From: Allopusillimonas soli
Lineage (GTDB): Bacteria > Pseudomonadota > Gammaproteobacteria > Burkholderiales > Burkholderiaceae_B
Direction of reading: 5' to 3'
Length of the DNA stretch: 64,000 bases
Assembly: GCF_004153445.1 (NCBI RefSeq)
Contig: NZ_SDQC01000002.1
Coordinates: forward strand, 434,001-498,000
A model generated the notes under the pieces. It searched no databases and was not told the DNA's origin. It worked only from the letters and a program-made list of their open reading frames with translations. Positions 56,501-63,377 of the stretch are shown here, one piece after another (within the stretch, counting starts at the first letter, position 1; each line of letters opens with the position of its first letter). The position numbers and the translations under genes are program-made.

Positions 56501-56838
56501 TGCAAAGGCGCCGCTTCATGACGGCGGAAATACTGAATCGCGATTATCCCGATAGGCGCCTTGCCCGGGCCTGCGGCATCGTGACGGCGCGGCAGCGGCC
56601 TGGAACCGCAAAAGGCGTTGTCTTCGTGACGCTGGAAGACGAAACCGGCCATGTCAATGTTATCGTCCATGAACACCTCGCTGCCCGGCAACGCCGTGAG
56701 CTGGCGACGTCACGATTGATGGGCGTCTATGGGATATGGCAGAGCCGGCATGGCACCCCTAACCTGGTCGCTACACGATTGACGGACCTGACGCCGCTGC
56801 TGCGGGACCTGCCCACGCGCAGCCGGGATTTTCATTGA
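53578..56838 (+). CDS. dnaE2: Error-prone DNA polymerase III alpha DnaE2 (ImuC)
   Basis: A 1086-residue C-family polymerase. The PHP domain opens YAELDCLSSFSFLRGASHPAQLVQRA, a DnaE2-type sequence. The palm has the catalytic PDIDVDFE motif at about residue 400, and GRGSAANSAVCYCLHIT precedes it. The fingers and thumb regions continue to a helix-hairpin-helix, and the C-terminal OB domain has RACGIVTARQRPG ... VFVTLEDETGHVNVIV. It carries out translesion, mutagenic synthesis with ImuA and ImuB. The start is TTG with a perfect AGGAGG. Last gene of the SOS cassette. Confidence 0.96.
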   Translation: MKASFKADYAELDCLSSFSFLRGASHPAQLVQRAASLGYQALALCDECSLAGVVRAHIEAKDLETKGVRIKLIIGSRFNIDGMHLIVLACNKKGYGDLSELITLARRRSTKGSYSLSLDDIARPPPDHAHLRGLPDCLVILRPAYNEDAATLCVQLQRLQSIFPGRLWLGLALHHRHADANHRATLMRAGERAGIRIVALGQVEMHLRSLQPLHHVLTAVRLKQTVSQCGYALQSNAERYLRSRFRLAMMYPVDALRETLAISERCVFRLNDIRYSYPREIVPDGMTPEAYLRRETFAGAMRRYPSGLSAKLKKQLEDELDLIVKLEYEPYFLTVYEIVNFARSRNILCQGRGSAANSAVCYCLHITEVDPNDSNVLFARFISLERKEPPDIDVDFEHQRREEVIQHIYGHYGRDRAALTAVVSTYRIRSVLRDTGKALGLDSDMVDRVTKSFHYRDGSQSLQQRLAEEGLDPDGHIIHMWASLARSLSEFPRHLSQHPGGFVIADEKLCRLVPIENAAMPNRSVVQWNKDDLDAMGMLKVDVLALGMLSALHRCLDMVALRRGQPFRIQDIQRNDAATFAMIQRADTVGVFQIESRAQMSMLPRLRPREFYDLVIQVAIVRPGPIQGGMVQPYLEERDRLREEEAKGKSGATSTQADEKPSEAQARMRLVPALDKILKRTLGVPIFQEQAMQIAMDVAGFSADEADALRRSMAAWQRPGKVQDFRNQLIQGLAAAGCEDGFAEGLYSQLQGFADYGFPESHAASFAHLTYISAWLKRHEPAAFLAALLNSQPMGFYQPAQLVQDARRHGVQVLPVDVMVSDSDCTLEWPACKANTPICADGHEGVHTPPSPAVRLGLNCIKSLSKETALRIEQARRQQAFSGVHDLALRAGLNRHALDALAAANALQTLAGHRRQARWQAASPMLAGLLRAAPIQDGNQPVLPIPTEAQEINADYQTLRLTLGRHPLALLREQLQRRRFMTAEILNRDYPDRRLARACGIVTARQRPGTAKGVVFVTLEDETGHVNVIVHEHLAARQRRELATSRLMGVYGIWQSRHGTPNLVATRLTDLTPLLRDLPTRSRDFH

Positions 56839-56942
56839 ACGGACGCCCGGCCGTCTCGCAGATAGGTATACGTACATGCCGGCAGGCCGCCATCATGGCC
56901 CGCTTCCTTTAAAATACAGGCTTCTTCACAAAGGACGTCATC

Positions 56943-57401
56943 ATGGGCACTTCGCTCACGCAGCAAATCTCCGAGGCCGTTAAGGACGCCATGCGCGCCC
57001 GCGATACCGCTCGTCTAGGCACTCTGCGCTTCCTGCAAGCCGCCATCAAGCAGAAAGAGGTGGACAGCAGGCAAACGCTCAGCGATACGGAAGTCACCGC
57101 CATTATCGAGAAACAGGTCAAGCAGCGACGCGAATCCATCGCCGCCTTCCAGCAGGCCGGTCGCACGGAAACCGCGGCTCAGGAACAGGCAGAATTGGCT
57201 GTGCTGCAGGAATTCCTGCCGCAAGCAGCCACCGCTGAAGAAGTTGAGGCCGCTATCACAGTCGCCATCGATCAGGTCAAGGCTCAAGGATTGAGCGGCG
57301 GCCCCGCAATGGGAAAAATCATGGGGCTGCTCAAGGCCGGGCTGGCCGGCCGAGCCGACATGGCCGCTGTATCCGCACAGGTCAAGGCCAGGCTGATGTA
57401 G
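56943..57401 (+). CDS. yqeY: GatB/YqeY domain protein
   Basis: A 152-residue alpha-helical protein of the YqeY family, related to the tail domain of GatB. Conserved residues occur in MRARDTARLGTLRFLQAAIKQKEVD and LQEFLPQAATAEEVEAAI, with MGKIMGLLKAGLAGRADMAAVSAQVKARL at the end. An AAGGA Shine-Dalgarno precedes the ATG. Its role is uncertain (possible tRNA-linked function). In many bacteria it sits between rpsU and dnaG; here neither is adjacent. It is followed by an intrinsic terminator. Confidence 0.94.
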   Translation: MGTSLTQQISEAVKDAMRARDTARLGTLRFLQAAIKQKEVDSRQTLSDTEVTAIIEKQVKQRRESIAAFQQAGRTETAAQEQAELAVLQEFLPQAATAEEVEAAITVAIDQVKAQGLSGGPAMGKIMGLLKAGLAGRADMAAVSAQVKARLM

Positions 57402-57403
57402 CC

Positions 57404-57429
57404 AACGGCCGTCTTCAAACGGCCGTTTT
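57404..57429 (+). terminator. Intrinsic terminator after yqeY
   Basis: A 9-bp perfect stem AACGGCCGT/ACGGCCGTT (57404-57412 with 57419-57427) with a six-base loop and a short T stretch (TTTT at 57426-57429) lies right after the yqeY stop. The sequence is nearly symmetrical, so it may also serve the convergent lipoprotein gene. Confidence 0.75.
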
Positions 57430-57435
57430 CCCCAT

Positions 57436-57843
57436 TCACTTGCGCATGTACGATGTGCAAAGCGACATATCCATCAACACCGATTGACGCATGGCCTCCA
57501 GGGCTTCCTGGTTCCAGGGGCCGCGGCCCCAAACCTGCTGCGTGACTTCGGTGTGGCTGGGATCCAGGGCCTTGAGCTCCGTGCGGGCCACTTCCATGTC
57601 TCCCAGTGGCCCGCGTACCGAAACCACGCCGGTCTGCAAGGCCGGATTCACTTGTGCGTAAACATCGTAGGCCTTGTGGCCGCGCAAGCATTCATCCGCC
57701 TGGTTTTGCGCACGCAAATAGACTGTCTGGTAACTACGCGGCACGGTATAGGTAATGCTGGGCGAATCATCGTCCGACTCTATGCCCGCACATGCGGCCA
57801 GCACCATGGGCACCGCCGCCATCGCGAAAACAAGCGCTTTCAC
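57436..57843 (-). CDS. Small predicted lipoprotein
   Basis: A 135-residue predicted lipoprotein. The signal peptide KALVFAMAAVPMVLAACAG has lipobox LAAC with Cys at about residue 18; no Asp follows at +2 (Ala), so outer-membrane sorting is expected. Two further Cys residues (DECLRG and MSLCTSY) could form a disulfide in the periplasm. The start is GTG with a GGGAGG Shine-Dalgarno 4-5 bases upstream. No named domain is recognised. It is convergent with yqeY. Confidence 0.85.
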   Translation of the reverse strand: MKALVFAMAAVPMVLAACAGIESDDDSPSITYTVPRSYQTVYLRAQNQADECLRGHKAYDVYAQVNPALQTGVVSVRGPLGDMEVARTELKALDPSHTEVTQQVWGRGPWNQEALEAMRQSVLMDMSLCTSYMRK

Positions 57844-57923
57844 CGCTGCCTCCCGCTTTCATGTCCATTGAACGGCCCGCAGGGCTCCCGGCGGGAGCGC
57901 AACAGACCCTTCAGTGAAAGTTA

Positions 57924-59036
57924 TCACGCCGTGGCGCGATATGGCATATTTTTTTCTTCGGGCGCCAAGCAGGCATCGATGGAGGACAAGGCGGGATAGT
58001 CGGTGTAGCCTTTGACTCCACCGGTGTAGAAGGTGGCAGGATCCCAGTCGTTCAAAGGCGCGCCTTCTTTCAGCCGCTGAACCAGGTCGGGATTGGCGAT
58101 GAATGCCTTGCCGTATGCCACGGCATCGGCCATGCCGCTGGCCAGAATACGCTGGCCGCTATCGGCATCAAAGCCCTCGTTGGCAATGATGCTGCCCCCA
58201 AACAGGCGCTTGAGCTGAGGGAGCAGGCTGTCCTGGCCCAATGCCTCGCGCAGGCATATGAATGCGATGCGGCGCTCACCGAGCGCCTGGGCAACATGGG
58301 AAAACAGCGCCGAGGGATTGGAATCGTGCATGGCATGTGCGCCACCGCCAGGCGAAAGATGCACGCCAACACGACCGGCCCCCCACACGCCCACGCAGGC
58401 GTCCACGACTTTAAGCAAAAAACGGGCCCGGTTTCCCACCGAGCCACCATACTCATCGTCCCGCTTGTTGCTGCCGTCATGAAGAAATTGATCCAGCAGG
58501 TAGCCATTGCCGCCATGCACCTCGACACCATCAAAGCCCGCTTCCCGAGCCTTGCGGGCTGCTTCGGCAAAATCGGCCACGATGCGGTTGATCTCCTCCG
58601 CATGCAGGGCACGCGGCACCACATAGGGGCGCTTGGGCCTGAGCAGGCTGACATTGCCTTCGCAGGCTATGGCGCTGGGCGCCACAGGGATTTCGCCGTT
58701 GAGGAACTCGGGGTCGGATACCCGCCCGACATGCCACAGCTGCAGTATTATCTTGCCGCCCTTTTCATGAACGGAACGTGTAATGCGCTGCCAACCCTCG
58801 ACCTGCGCGCGGCACCATATGCCCGGCGTGTGTGGATAGCCCACACCCTGGGGAGAAATGGATGTGGCTTCAGAAATGATGAGGCCGGCTGTAGCCCGCT
58901 GGCAGTAGTAATGCCGCATCATGTCGTTGGGAACGCGACCTTCCGACGCCCGATTGCGCGTCAGGGGTGCCATTACAATCCTGTTGTCGAGTGCCAAGGC
59001 ACCCAATTTGATGGGATCAAACAAATTTGTTGTCAT
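57924..59036 (-). CDS. nemA: Old Yellow Enzyme family alkene reductase
   Basis: A 370-residue FMN-dependent ene reductase of the NemA/OYE type. MAPLTRNRAS, QLWHVGRVSD (the His of substrate binding), GFDGVEVHGGNGYLLDQFLHDGSNKRDDEYGGSVGNRARF (partly, catalytic/FMN region) and VAYGKAFIANPDLVQRL are standard. It reduces activated alkenes such as N-ethylmaleimide, nitro compounds or enones using NADPH. The ATG at 59036 is chosen over one 16 codons upstream. A palindrome GGACAAATTGTCC lies 60 bases upstream. Confidence 0.93.
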   Translation of the reverse strand: MTTNLFDPIKLGALALDNRIVMAPLTRNRASEGRVPNDMMRHYYCQRATAGLIISEATSISPQGVGYPHTPGIWCRAQVEGWQRITRSVHEKGGKIILQLWHVGRVSDPEFLNGEIPVAPSAIACEGNVSLLRPKRPYVVPRALHAEEINRIVADFAEAARKAREAGFDGVEVHGGNGYLLDQFLHDGSNKRDDEYGGSVGNRARFLLKVVDACVGVWGAGRVGVHLSPGGGAHAMHDSNPSALFSHVAQALGERRIAFICLREALGQDSLLPQLKRLFGGSIIANEGFDADSGQRILASGMADAVAYGKAFIANPDLVQRLKEGAPLNDWDPATFYTGGVKGYTDYPALSSIDACLAPEEKNMPYRATA

Positions 59037-59095
59037 TGAATCTACAGCCGTTCTGCAGGTCAGCCAAGATGCAAGACTGGCCAAATTTCACAATA

Positions 59096-59108
59096 GGACA
59101 AATTGTCC
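59096..59108. promoter_or_regulatory. Palindromic candidate operator upstream of nemA
   Basis: GGACAA-A-TTGTCC is a perfect 6+1+6 inverted repeat 60 bases upstream of the nemA start and 90 bases before ktrA, between divergent genes. Repressor-controlled ene reductases (E. coli NemR, TetR family) have palindromic operators here, but the sequence differs and no TetR gene is adjacent. Confidence 0.4.
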
Positions 59109-59197
59109 ATAAGGGTTTTTACCAGAATTCAGGCCCTAATGCCAATCGGCTATCGTAGTCAATTCAAGCGCATAACTCAAACGGGAAGGAAAATTGC

Positions 59198-59851
59198 ATG
59201 GCACAGTTCGCTGTTATCGGTCTTGGCCGCTTCGGTGCAGCCGCATCGCTCGAACTGATGAAACTGGGGCATTCGGTGCTCGCCGTCGACACCAGCGGCA
59301 AGCTCGTGGACAAATACGCCGACCATCTCACCCGTGCTGTCATTGCCGATGTCACAGACAGAGCCGCGCTGGAAGAGCTCGGCCTGGACAACTATGACGT
59401 GGTGCTGGTGGCCATCGGTGAGGATGTGCAGGCCAGCCTGGTATGCACAGTGCATTTGAAATCGCTGGGCATCAAGACAATCTGGGTAAAGGCTTCGTCA
59501 CATGCTCAGCATCTCATCCTGAGCAAGCTGGGCGTCGACCGCATTATCCATCCCGAAGAGGAAATGGGCATACGTGTGGCCCAGGTACTGAGCTATCCCA
59601 TGGTGAATGATTATATTTCCATCGGCAACGGCGAATTCGTGGTGGAGATCGATGTCAGCGAGAAGCTGGACGGTGTTGCCCTGGACAGCGTCCTTAAGGA
59701 AGTGGACGGCGCCATTCATGTCCTGGTCCTCAAGCGCAAGACCGAGGTCACGCCCCACCCTCCCCGCGACACGGCATTGCAGGCCAATGATGTGCTGGTT
59801 CTGCTTGGGCAACTATCCGCACTGAAGAATATCGCGCCCAAGCTGGCCTGA
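59198..59851 (+). CDS. ktrA: Potassium uptake RCK subunit (KtrA/TrkA family)
   Basis: A 217-residue cytoplasmic gating subunit. The RCK N domain has the nucleotide-binding GLGRFGAAASLELM and acidic AVDTSGKLVDKYAD (residues 7-45), and the RCK C domain starts at about 135. A single RCK unit of this length is KtrA rather than the double-unit TrkA. ATP/ADP binding opens the partner channel. An AAGGAAAA Shine-Dalgarno precedes the ATG. It lies four bases before the membrane subunit gene. Confidence 0.92.
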   Translation: MAQFAVIGLGRFGAAASLELMKLGHSVLAVDTSGKLVDKYADHLTRAVIADVTDRAALEELGLDNYDVVLVAIGEDVQASLVCTVHLKSLGIKTIWVKASSHAQHLILSKLGVDRIIHPEEEMGIRVAQVLSYPMVNDYISIGNGEFVVEIDVSEKLDGVALDSVLKEVDGAIHVLVLKRKTEVTPHPPRDTALQANDVLVLLGQLSALKNIAPKLA

Positions 59852-59855
59852 AACG

Positions 59856-61223
59856 ATGCGCAATTGGCTTCCCATTCATGGCTATCAGTCCTATATGCGT
59901 ATGCGGCGCACCGGCCTGCTGCGCGCCAGCCCGCCCAAGATATTGGCCCTGGGCTTCTTTGCCCTGATCGCCCTGGGTACATTGCTTCTTTACCTGCCCA
60001 TATCGGCGCGCCATCCGCTCGATCTGCTTTCCGCATTCTTCATGGCCTCTTCAGCCGTTACGATCACGGGTCTGGCGGTGGTCGATCCGGCCATCGATCT
60101 GACCCAATTCGGCCAGATCGTCCTGATTTCGCTGGTACAGCTGGGGGGGCTGGGCTATGTCACATTTGCCGTTGTGTCGGCCATTACGCTGGGCAAGCGC
60201 ATGAGCCTGCGCCACCAGGCGCTTGCCCTGGAGGCATTCAACCAGACCAGCGTGTCCAAGCTGCGCCAGACGGCATTCTCTGTCCTGCGCATCTCATTGG
60301 TTATCGAGATAATTGCCGCCGCCATCCTGGCGCTCTGGTGGGCCCGGGAATATCCATGGCCAACCGCAATATACCGTGGCATCTTTCACGCCATCGCAGC
60401 TTTCAATAATTCGGGCTTTTCCCTGTTTCCAAACAGCTTGGCCCAGTTTGTGAGTGACCCCGTCACCGTGCTCACCATCACCTTCGCCATCATGCTGGGC
60501 GGCCTGGGCTTCACCGTGATCAGCGATATCTGGCGCAAGCGCCGCTGGTCGCGCCTGCAGCCCTATACCCGCATCATGGTGCTTGGCACCGTCATTCTGA
60601 ACCTGGTTGGCTTTACCGCCATCTGGATACTGGAGTATGGCAATGCCAATACGCTTGGCGGATTGACCTGGGACGGACAGGCGCTGGCCGCCTGGATGCA
60701 AACGATCACGACACGCACGGCAGGTTTCAGCACCATTGATGTCAATCGGATGCACGACAGTTCAGCCCTGATCATGATGCTGCTGATGTTCATAGGCGGC
60801 GGCTCGCTTAGCCTGTCCAGCGGGATCAAGCTGGGTACCTTCATCGTGCTGCTGGCGGCGGCGCGATCCTATATATTCCAGCGCGCAGAAGTGGTGCTGC
60901 TCAAGCGCGCAATAGCACCCCAGACCGTCCAAAAGGCGCTGGCGCTCCTGCTGGTGTCGGCGGGGCTGGTCTTTGCAGGCACACTGATTATGACCATCTT
61001 CGAGAAGGCTCACTTCGTGGATATTCTGTTCGAGGTGATCGCCGCCGTCAGCACTACCGGCCTGAGCCGCGGCATCACACCTTCACTGTCCGGACCCAGC
61101 CAGCTGTTATTGGTCGCATTGATGTTTGCAGGCCGTATAGGCCCGCTGACCTTGGTATACAGCATCGCTACGCAGCAGCGCAGCCGTGTCCGGTATCCGG
61201 AAGCGGACTTCCAGGTCGGCTGA
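59856..61223 (+). CDS. ktrB: Potassium uptake membrane subunit (KtrB/TrkH family)
   Basis: A 455-residue inner-membrane K+ transporter with four M1-P-M2 repeats. The four selectivity glycines appear as ITGLAV, NNSGFSL, TRTAGFST and STTGLSRG, all intact. The first 25 residues are basic and cytoplasmic. With KtrA it gives Na+- or H+-dependent potassium uptake in osmotic adjustment. It is convergent with bioD, 31 bases away. Confidence 0.93.
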   Translation: MRNWLPIHGYQSYMRMRRTGLLRASPPKILALGFFALIALGTLLLYLPISARHPLDLLSAFFMASSAVTITGLAVVDPAIDLTQFGQIVLISLVQLGGLGYVTFAVVSAITLGKRMSLRHQALALEAFNQTSVSKLRQTAFSVLRISLVIEIIAAAILALWWAREYPWPTAIYRGIFHAIAAFNNSGFSLFPNSLAQFVSDPVTVLTITFAIMLGGLGFTVISDIWRKRRWSRLQPYTRIMVLGTVILNLVGFTAIWILEYGNANTLGGLTWDGQALAAWMQTITTRTAGFSTIDVNRMHDSSALIMMLLMFIGGGSLSLSSGIKLGTFIVLLAAARSYIFQRAEVVLLKRAIAPQTVQKALALLLVSAGLVFAGTLIMTIFEKAHFVDILFEVIAAVSTTGLSRGITPSLSGPSQLLLVALMFAGRIGPLTLVYSIATQQRSRVRYPEADFQVG

Positions 61224-61254
61224 CGCTAACGCCACAAGCCCCGTATTACAAACC

Positions 61255-61944
61255 TCAGGACGCAAGCAGCCCGTCCAGGCCTGGAATGGTGCTTGCCGCC
61301 TTGTCGACCGATGAGGCATCGACCCGCGCCATGGGCGCAAGCTGTGCAATCACGCGCGTCGCGCCGAAGCGTTCGATGGCTTCGCAATTGCCTGCGGATG
61401 GTGGGCCATTCAGAATCACACCCAACACCGGTACGCCGCAACTGCGCAATGCCCGCAAGCTGAGCAGCGTATGATTGATCGTGCCCAGCGTGCTGCGCGC
61501 AACCAGCACCACCGGCAAGGCGAGGTGGACTGCGAGGTCTATCATCATGGTGTGCTCGTCAATCGGCACATATAGGCCGCCAGCCCCTTCCACCACCAGT
61601 GGCATCCTCGTGACCGGGAGGCGCACACGCCTAGCATCCAGAATCACGTCCTCGAGCCTGGCTGCTGCCCACGGCGCCAGCGCGGCCTGGAGCAGACAAG
61701 CCGGCGCATGGACGCACTGTCCGCCCTCCCCGGCTGCGCCACCTCCTGGCAATGGCAAGCCCAGCAGCGAGGCAACGGTTTCAGTGTCACCGGAGGCACT
61801 GGCCAGGCCGGTCTGAAACGGCTTCCAGTAATCGGCACCCCAGGCCCGCGCCAGAATGGCCGATACGACCGTCTTGCCGACATCGGTGTCGGTGCCGGTG
61901 ACAAACACACCACGAGTTGCTTGTTTCAATACAGTAGCGCTCAT
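61255..61944 (-). CDS. bioD: Dethiobiotin synthase
   Basis: A 229-residue ATP-dependent carboxylase that closes the ureido ring of dethiobiotin from 7,8-diaminopelargonate and CO2. The P-loop GVFVTGTDTDVGKTVVSA is at residues 12-29, with YWKPFQTG (substrate Lys) and VVEGAGGLYVPI following. Its ATG overlaps the stop of the bioH-bioC fusion by four bases. Third gene of the visible biotin operon; bioA and bioB are not in the window. Confidence 0.95.
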   Translation of the reverse strand: MSATVLKQATRGVFVTGTDTDVGKTVVSAILARAWGADYWKPFQTGLASASGDTETVASLLGLPLPGGGAAGEGGQCVHAPACLLQAALAPWAAARLEDVILDARRVRLPVTRMPLVVEGAGGLYVPIDEHTMMIDLAVHLALPVVLVARSTLGTINHTLLSLRALRSCGVPVLGVILNGPPSAGNCEAIERFGATRVIAQLAPMARVDASSVDKAASTIPGLDGLLAS

Positions 61945-63377
61945 ACCTTGCTCCAGATTCCAAAGCCAATCCGATAACTGACACGGGCTCCCATCCGGTC
62001 AAACTGAGTACACACCTGTCGCAGCTGGGCACTGCTCAAGGGCCGACTGCCGGCTGCGGGCATTGTCGCGCCCACATGCCTGAGACCGCGTAAAAAAGCC
62101 AGTGCCGACCCGTGCTCCTGCACCATAACCGTTTCCACGATCTGGTTTTCGATGCCCGGCGTCAGGGCCTGGATGTCCTCGAGGCCAGGAAAGGCCGGTG
62201 TCGAAGCCGCCAGCCCCAAACGCGCATGCGCGTCGCGCCACTCCGCAAATGTGCCCCTCAAAGGCAAGGCAAAAGCGAGATGTCCGCCGGGCGTGAGCAT
62301 ACCGCCCAGGCGGCCAAGCCCGGCCCGGACGTCATCGAACCACTGTATCGCCATACTGGAGCAGATCAGGTCGTAGTCGCCTGGTTCCGCGTCAGGCTCC
62401 TGGTCCTGAAACGCCTGCGGATGCTCCCCATCCAGTATCCGAAAGCGCACTGTGCCATTCAGCGCGACGCGCTGGCTCGCCGCCCGGGTCATGGGCGGCG
62501 CAATATCGGTAATCGTCCAATCCGCCTTCCCGAAAACCCCGCCCAGAGCCCGGGTCAGCAGACCGGTGCCGCATCCCACTTCCAGAATGCGCGGATGTGG
62601 AGGAAGACGCAGCGCCGCAATATACTGCGCCAGGCGGCCCGCCACCTCGCGCTGCAAGCGCGCATGGGCATCATAGGACCCTGCCGCGGCGGCAAAGCGG
62701 CCGGAAATCGTGCGTTTCCTGTCGACCTTATCTGGCAGCCCTCGCAGAAACTCGCGGATGCGCAAGGCACACCATTGCGCATCTGACCGCGGCAGCAGAT
62801 GGCCTCCATCCACATGCCAGCGCAGGAGTGCGGGCTCGAAGGCTGCACGTGTCATAGACGGCGGCACCACTTCGTCATCCTCGCTCGCCAGCGCCAGAAG
62901 CGGCCGGCCCAGGCTGCCCAGATCGGCGCGCCGATCTTCATTCAATAGACGTAATAAATCCCGGCGCAGCGTATCCGCATTAGGTTTCCGCATGGCCGGG
63001 CCGGCGGCGCAACGCTGCCTGAATGTATCGACCACTTCGGCCGGATGCGTCTCCATGCGCCGTATCATCCGCTGAATAAGCCTCGGTGCGACGCCTTCCG
63101 GAAAAGACTGCGATGCACTGAAGCGAGGAAACCCATTGATGCTGATCCAGGCAACAGCTTGCTCAGGCGCCAGGCCCAGCGCGTGCATGAACCCAAAGGA
63201 ATGGCCTATGCATACCAGCGGCCCCTCCGGTAAATCAGGTTGCGGTGCATGGCCGTCAAAATAGCCCAGATCCAGCATCGCCTGGGGCCAGTCGGACAAG
63301 GCATCGCACAGCGGTTGCCAGAAAGCGGAATCAAATCCCCATCCGTGCACAAAGAGCAATGTGGGGCGCGCCATCAT
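61941..63377 (-). CDS. bioC: Fused pimeloyl-ACP methyl ester esterase-like/malonyl-ACP O-methyltransferase BioC
   Basis: A 478-residue two-domain protein. Residues 1-210 are an alpha/beta-hydrolase: oxyanion HGWGFDSAFW, nucleophile Ser60 in GHSFGF, acid Asp168 or 167 in ASEDDEVV, and His193 in DGGHLLPRSD. Residues 215-478 are BioC: KRTISGRFAAAAGSYDAHARLQREVA, SAM motif ILEVGCGTGLLTRAL, and DLICSSMAIQWFDD. BioC methylates malonyl-ACP to start pimelate synthesis; the esterase would remove the methyl group at the end. The start uses the ATGATG at 63377, overlapping the bioF stop. The hydrolase has GHSFG rather than the GWSLG of E. coli BioH, so BioG- or other esterase ancestry is possible. Confidence 0.92.
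   Translation of the reverse strand: MMARPTLLFVHGWGFDSAFWQPLCDALSDWPQAMLDLGYFDGHAPQPDLPEGPLVCIGHSFGFMHALGLAPEQAVAWISINGFPRFSASQSFPEGVAPRLIQRMIRRMETHPAEVVDTFRQRCAAGPAMRKPNADTLRRDLLRLLNEDRRADLGSLGRPLLALASEDDEVVPPSMTRAAFEPALLRWHVDGGHLLPRSDAQWCALRIREFLRGLPDKVDRKRTISGRFAAAAGSYDAHARLQREVAGRLAQYIAALRLPPHPRILEVGCGTGLLTRALGGVFGKADWTITDIAPPMTRAASQRVALNGTVRFRILDGEHPQAFQDQEPDAEPGDYDLICSSMAIQWFDDVRAGLGRLGGMLTPGGHLAFALPLRGTFAEWRDAHARLGLAASTPAFPGLEDIQALTPGIENQIVETVMVQEHGSALAFLRGLRHVGATMPAAGSRPLSSAQLRQVCTQFDRMGARVSYRIGFGIWSKV

Noticed and set aside
56839-56942. GACG/CGTC hairpin after dnaE2 as a terminator
   Set aside because: The stem is only four base pairs and there is no T-run.
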